In this document: piece after piece, positions 15,068 to 18,524 of the stretch
Layout of the letters: every line of letters begins with the position of its first letter
Numbering within the stretch: the stretch's first letter is position 1
Assembly: GCA_964387355.1 (NCBI GenBank)
Contig: CAYLWJ010000025.1
Span: 1 to 18,524, forward strand
Direction: 5' to 3'
Length of the DNA stretch: 18,524 bases
DNA from: Calidifonticultor sp964387355
Lineage (GTDB): Bacteria > Actinomycetota > Humimicrobiia > Humimicrobiales > Humimicrobiaceae
Position numbers and translations under genes: made by a program
Notes under the pieces: generated by a model
What the model was told of the DNA's origin: nothing
What the model saw: the letters and a program-made list of their open reading frames with translations, nothing else
Databases searched by the model: none

Positions 15068-15936
15068 TGAAACAACTTACAATTATAAGCGGTAAAGGTG
15101 GAACAGGAAAAACAACAATTGCATCTAATTTTATTAAGCTTGCACATGATCATATAGCAGTAGATACAGATGTGGATGCTGCAAATCTCCATATTCTTTT
15201 AAAGCCTGAAATTGAAGTTAAAAAGGACTTTATTGGTGGTGCTGTGGCTAAGGTTAACGATGATTGTATTACCTGTGGAAAGTGTCAAGAATTATGCAGA
15301 TTTGACGCAATTTCAGACTCAACAGTAAAAATAAAAATTGATCCTTTAAAATGTGAAGGTTGCGGTGTTTGCGAATATATCTGCCCAACTGGGGCAATAA
15401 CTCTTGTAAAAGAAAAACAAGGCCAATTTTACACCTCCAATACTTCTTTTTGTAAATTAATTCATGCAAGGCTTAACCCTGGAGCTGAAAATTCAGGACT
15501 TTTAGTTACAACAATTAGAAATATAGCAGAAGACATAGCTTATGCAGAAAATAAAAAATTAATTATTATAGATGGAGCACCAGGAATTGGATGTCCAGTT
15601 ATAGCTTCATTAAATGGGGTTGATTTTGCACTTATAGTAACCGAACCCACCTTAAGTGGTATAAGTGATTTTAAAAAAATATATGATGTTGCCAAGTTTT
15701 TTAATATCAAGATGTTTGCTTGCATTAATAAATTTGACATTAATTTAAGCAATACTGCAGAAATTCAAAAATTTTGCACACAAAACAATATTTCTCTTAT
15801 AGGAAAAATTTCATATGATGAAAATGTTCCAAAGTTATTATCACAAAAAAAATTCATAATAGACTCTCCTCAAAATCCTGCTGCAAAAGATATCATTAAA
15901 TTATGGGAAAATTTTGATAAAATAATTTATGAATAA
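15067..15936 (+). CDS. MinD/Mrp-family ATPase with intact 2[4Fe-4S] ferredoxin insert
   Basis: A 289-residue paralogue of the preceding ATPase. ISGKGGTGKTT (residues about 7-17) is the deviant Walker A with signature lysine, VDTDVDAANLH the switch, IIIDGAPGIGCPV the Walker B region and TEPTLSG a later family block. The insert carries two complete motifs, C67-C70-C73-C77 and C96-C99-C102-C106 followed by Pro, so two [4Fe-4S] clusters are expected. Such adjacent gene pairs with NifX-like proteins are common in anaerobes and are thought to handle Fe-S or metal cofactors; no direct function is shown. The ATG at 15067 has no ribosome site; its upstream is an 11-bp repeat. The stop codon lies in a 16-bp duplication. 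Confidence 0.93.
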   Translation: MKQLTIISGKGGTGKTTIASNFIKLAHDHIAVDTDVDAANLHILLKPEIEVKKDFIGGAVAKVNDDCITCGKCQELCRFDAISDSTVKIKIDPLKCEGCGVCEYICPTGAITLVKEKQGQFYTSNTSFCKLIHARLNPGAENSGLLVTTIRNIAEDIAYAENKKLIIIDGAPGIGCPVIASLNGVDFALIVTEPTLSGISDFKKIYDVAKFFNIKMFACINKFDINLSNTAEIQKFCTQNNISLIGKISYDENVPKLLSQKKFIIDSPQNPAAKDIIKLWENFDKIIYE

Positions 15937-15956
15937 TAAAATTTATGAATAATAAA
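15925..15956. repeat. Perfect 16-bp tandem duplication across a stop codon
   Basis: ATTTATGAATAATAAA occurs at 15925-15940 and 15941-15956; the first copy includes the last codons and TAA of the second ATPase gene. Confidence 0.92.
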
Positions 15957-16030
15957 AATAATTGTAATTGGTTATTATAATTATTATAAGTGCTCATTTT
16001 GCCATTTTATTAATTAATTAATTAAAAACT

Positions 16031-16576
16031 ATGAAGCCAAGAAAAAAAAGAAATGTGCTTTTTCCACCACATGTGCTGTATTTTAAACCACAGGGAATTC
16101 CTATGGTTAATTTAGACATAGTTGTTCTAACTATTGATGAATATGAAGCCATTAGACTTGCAGATTATGAAAATCTAACGCATGAAGAAGCAGCTAAAAA
16201 AATGAATATATCACGGCCAACTTTTACTAGACTGCTTGAAAGTGCACACAGCAAAATCAGTGATGCAATAATTAACGGCAAAGCCATTCGAATAGAAGGT
16301 GGGGATTTTAACTTTTTAGGAAAAAGGTATCAATGCAGAAATTGTGGTTTTTTGTGGAATGTAGATGAAAAAGAAAAAACAGATCAAAGCTCAAAAACAA
16401 CTGATTCAAAAATATCAGAGCAAACAAAAAGCTTAGAAAATTTTTCTGCAAATTGTCCTAATTGCTGTCCTAATTGTGGAAGCAAGGATATTGATGATTT
16501 AGGCCAAAAACTAACAACACCTATACAGTGCAGACATAGAAAAGGCCATCGATTTGGTCAACAGTACAAAAGCTAG
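16031..16576 (+). CDS. DUF134 family DNA-binding protein with zinc-ribbon insert
   Basis: A 181-residue DUF134 protein, a small sigma70-region-4-like helix-turn-helix family. The N-terminal half holds RKKRNVLFPP, LTIDEYEAIRLADYENLTHEEAAKKM and the recognition helix SRPTFTRLLESAHSKI (about residues 60-80). The C-terminal half has CRNCG (YQCRNCGFLW) and CPNCCPNCGS, a zinc-ribbon pair, separated by about 30 residues of Ser/Lys/Thr-rich low complexity. The second Cys pair is in a 12-bp in-frame duplication (CPNC repeated), giving an extra CxxC. In anaerobes DUF134 genes often accompany NifX-like and MinD-like genes; it may regulate this cluster. The ATG at 16031 has no ribosome site but starts the conserved sequence at once. 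It is separated from the ATPase gene by 94 bp. Confidence 0.9.
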   Translation: MKPRKKRNVLFPPHVLYFKPQGIPMVNLDIVVLTIDEYEAIRLADYENLTHEEAAKKMNISRPTFTRLLESAHSKISDAIINGKAIRIEGGDFNFLGKRYQCRNCGFLWNVDEKEKTDQSSKTTDSKISEQTKSLENFSANCPNCCPNCGSKDIDDLGQKLTTPIQCRHRKGHRFGQQYKS

Positions 16577-16867
16577 CAAAAAAGCTATTAAGATTAATAA
16601 AATTAAATATATCTATTGAGCTATATGTATTATATCTGTAAAAAAGCTATTAAATTTTAATGAATCCCATTGTATTATTTCTTAATTATTTTTATTGTTT
16701 ACTATCCTTAATTAAAAAATCTAAAGAGGTAAAATTTTTTTATTTAACCTTAATTATATAAATACAACTTACAGGTAAAACAGTTAGATTATTTTAAAAA
16801 TACAGCATCATTAATAAGGTATCATGAAGCAGTATTTAATAATCACTATTTTAATTATAAAAATTAA
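16577..16867. other. Non-coding convergent spacer between DUF134 and prmC
   Basis: 291 bp, AT-rich, with an imperfect repeat AAAAAAGCTATTA (about 16578-16590 and again about 16640-16652) beginning at the DUF134 stop. No GC-rich hairpin for either converging gene is visible. A 33-codon frame at 16660-16761 has no ribosome site and a hydrophobic, low-complexity product, so I do not call it. Confidence 0.5.
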
Positions 16868-18241
16868 TTATTTAGCTATCTTAAAGTATATTATCCTATC
16901 AAGTAAATTATAATCTTTTTCAATATTTATTTCTGTCTGATGTATTTTAAACTCCCCAGCACTAGTTAACATTTCTTTTAAATCATTTACCACTAATGGG
17001 TCAGTTTCGAAAATAAAAATGCAGTCATTTGCTACTAAATTCGCTGAGGCTTTCATGATGCTTTCGTAGACTTCAGTCCCTTTTTTGCCTGCAACTAAAG
17101 CCTGAGTAGGCTCAAAATCTTTAACTTCTTGAGGCAACTTTGGAAAATTTTCTTCTTTAATATAAGGAGGATTTGAAACTACTAAATTTATCTTTTTATT
17201 GTATTTTTCTAAAAATGAAACATCTTCTAAAGGAATAATATCAGCATTATAAAATTCTAAATTTAAGTTTACATTAGATTTTATTTTTATTCCTTTTTCG
17301 CCACTTATTTTTTCACCACTCATTTTATTATTAATTTCAACTTTATTCTTACTTGTATCTATAACTTTGTTTTTGTTATTATCTAAATTATTTAAAAGGT
17401 TTTCGTAGTTTTTAACAGCAATATCTAAAGCTTTTTTGCTTTTCTCAGTTGCAGCTATTTTTAAATCTAAAAAAAATTCTAAAATTAAATCATTAAAATC
17501 ATTAAAATCATTAAAATTTTTAAAATCAGATTTAATTTGTTTTAAGCTCAAACTCCTTAACAACTTAATAATTTGGTTTTGAAAATATTTTTCAATTTCC
17601 TGCATTATACTTAAAACAATTGCGCCACTTCCAGTTCCAATCTCTAATATATAAAAAGATCCTAAATCTATATTAAAAGTATTATAGTCAGAATTTAAAT
17701 TATGCCCTGAATTAAAAATATTTAAAATATGTCTTATGCCTTTAAACTCTTCAAACTCTTTAGACTCTTTAGACTTTTTAGGCTTCTTAACCACTTTAAG
17801 CTTTTCAGGTTCTTCAGGTTCTTCGGGTTCTTTATGTGCTTCAGGCTCCTTATTCTCTCTAATTTCTTTAGTCTCTTTAATTTCTTTTAATTTTTTTAAA
17901 AAAGTATTTTCAAATATTAATTCCAGTGTTTTATCAACTAGCAACTCTGTTTCAGGTCTTGGAATTAATACATTTTCATCAACATAAAGCTTTAAATTTC
18001 TAAAATGTGATTCTTTTAATATATATTGTACAGGCATATGATTTGCCCGTTTAATTACATATTCTTTAAATTTTGATAACTGCCCTTTATTTAAAACAAG
18101 ATTATAATTTAAATAAAGCTGCATTCGGGTAAAATTAAGAACACTTGCTAAAAGAAGTTCTGCAGATAACTTGGGTTGGTTGATTTTCTTTTTATTAAAA
18201 TAATTAAATGACCAGTCAAGAATTTTTTTTATTGTCCACAC
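16868..18241 (-). CDS. prmC: Peptide chain release factor N5-glutamine methyltransferase, with large inserts
   Basis: SAM-dependent enzyme that methylates the GGQ glutamine of release factors RF1/RF2. The N-terminal helical domain (WTIKKILDWSFNYF, SAELLLASVLNFTRMQLYL) leads to the family signature IPRPETELLVD (about residues 92-102), SAM-binding ILEIGTGSGAIVLSI (about 197-211) and the catalytic NPPY (357-360). At 457 residues it is about 170 longer than usual. One insert (about 117-185) is Lys/Glu/Pro-rich with 9-bp periodicity (17804-17830 holds three 9-bp units); the other (about 215-320) is Asn/Lys-rich and includes FNDFNDFND from a 9-bp triplication (17491-17517). The first insert precedes the SAM motif and the second lies in the Rossmann fold before NPPY; core motifs are intact. 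The start is GTG at 18241, matching the usual MWTI start; ribosome site weak. Its usual partner prfA is not in the window. Confidence 0.93.
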   Translation of the reverse strand: MWTIKKILDWSFNYFNKKKINQPKLSAELLLASVLNFTRMQLYLNYNLVLNKGQLSKFKEYVIKRANHMPVQYILKESHFRNLKLYVDENVLIPRPETELLVDKTLELIFENTFLKKLKEIKETKEIRENKEPEAHKEPEEPEEPEKLKVVKKPKKSKESKEFEEFKGIRHILNIFNSGHNLNSDYNTFNIDLGSFYILEIGTGSGAIVLSIMQEIEKYFQNQIIKLLRSLSLKQIKSDFKNFNDFNDFNDLILEFFLDLKIAATEKSKKALDIAVKNYENLLNNLDNNKNKVIDTSKNKVEINNKMSGEKISGEKGIKIKSNVNLNLEFYNADIIPLEDVSFLEKYNKKINLVVSNPPYIKEENFPKLPQEVKDFEPTQALVAGKKGTEVYESIMKASANLVANDCIFIFETDPLVVNDLKEMLTSAGEFKIHQTEINIEKDYNLLDRIIYFKIAK

Positions 18242-18343
18242 TTTTTTAACTTTACTATAAATAAACTATAAATAGTAATTTATAGTCCTCAAATATAAAC
18301 TATATTCCTAAACTATAACCCTAATATAAAATTTTAAAATTAA

Positions 18344-18524
18344 AGCCACAAATTAAAGCATAAATTAAAGCATAAATTAAAGCCAACTGACAAAGATGAC
18401 TATAACCCGGGCGAACTTGTAACAGTTTTTGGAAGTGGATTTACTCCAAATGATGAACTGACTATAAACTTTCTCAATACAAATGGTGAAATTGAGCATA
18501 CAAATTCCATTATAGTTGATGATA
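18344..18524 (+). pseudogene. Start-less fragment of a surface-protein-like domain, running off the window
   Basis: From the in-frame stop at 18341-18343 the frame is open to the right edge. After a HKLK-repeat produced by a 12-bp tandem duplication, it reads PTDKDDYNPGELVTVFGSGF and then TPNDELTINFLNTNGEIEH. The DKDDYNPGE-VTV-GSGF pattern resembles Ig/IPT-like repeats of large secreted or surface proteins. No ATG, GTG or TTG in frame occurs between the stop and this domain, and no signal peptide is present, so the 5' part of the gene is missing or frameshifted. It could also be a domain boundary seen after a deletion. Only the beginning of the domain is in the window, so identification is tentative. 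Confidence 0.5.
18351..18383. repeat. 12-bp tandem repeat, about 2.75 copies
   Basis: AATTAAAGCATA starts at 18351 and 18363, with a 9-bp partial copy from 18375; a diverged relative precedes it. It ends exactly where the recognisable surface-protein domain begins. Confidence 0.85.

Noticed and set aside
16660..16761. A 33-codon plus-strand frame between DUF134 and prmC
   Set aside because: No ribosome site, hydrophobic composition expected from AT-rich DNA, no recognisable motif.

Overview
The window is very AT-rich bacterial chromosome with normal-looking bacterial genes, mixed ATG/TTG/GTG starts and a mixture of strong Shine-Dalgarno sites and no visible site at all. Gene content points to an uncultivated-type anaerobe: paired MinD-like ferredoxin ATPases with NifX-like proteins, a DUF2099 (methanogenesis marker 8-like) protein, glycogen genes and a probable cyclic-di-GMP riboswitch. 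I cannot place it to phylum from the sequence; low-GC deep lineages such as Atribacterota or early-branching Actinomycetota would fit, but this is a guess.

Layout. 1-401 (minus): the start of a secreted protein behind a leader that looks like a c-di-GMP-II riboswitch with an overlapping intrinsic terminator and its own promoter. 586-6866 (plus): carbohydrate/glycogen block of malQ (4-alpha-glucanotransferase, swollen by Asn/Asp-rich inserts), a KaiC-like/PEP-synthase-like two-domain protein, and glgC. 6948-7517 (minus): dCMP deaminase. 8087-10903 (plus): a two-helix membrane protein, a YrdC/TsaC-family threonylcarbamoyl-AMP synthase and glyA. 11061-11416 (minus): a decayed toxin-antitoxin pair (frameshifted AbrB-type antitoxin plus the last residues of a PIN toxin). 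11746-12978 (minus): DUF2099. 12979-13382: a divergent regulatory region with a consensus sigma70-type promoter, two GAAC-N4-GTTC operators and a Crp/Fnr-like palindrome. 13383-16576 (plus): a five-gene putative metal/Fe-S cofactor operon (two NifX-like proteins, two MinD-like ATPases with ferredoxin inserts, DUF134). 16868-18241 (minus): prmC with two large low-complexity inserts. 18344-18524 (plus): a start-less fragment of a surface-protein-like domain running off the edge.

How it fits together. glgC makes ADP-glucose for glycogen and malQ remodels glucan chains; the PEP-synthase-like protein between them may link this to energy state. comEB, tsaC, glyA and prmC are members of a translation/nucleotide gene neighbourhood that is contiguous in many bacteria; here it is scattered and has the NifX/MinD block inside it. 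The NifX/MinD/DUF134 genes are likely one transcription unit under inducible control from the region upstream.

The most striking genome-scale property is a high load of perfect short tandem duplications (about 9-23 bp units). In non-coding DNA unit lengths are arbitrary, and four of them straddle stop codons; inside genes they are multiples of three and have expanded low-complexity inserts in MalQ, TsaC, DUF134 and PrmC.
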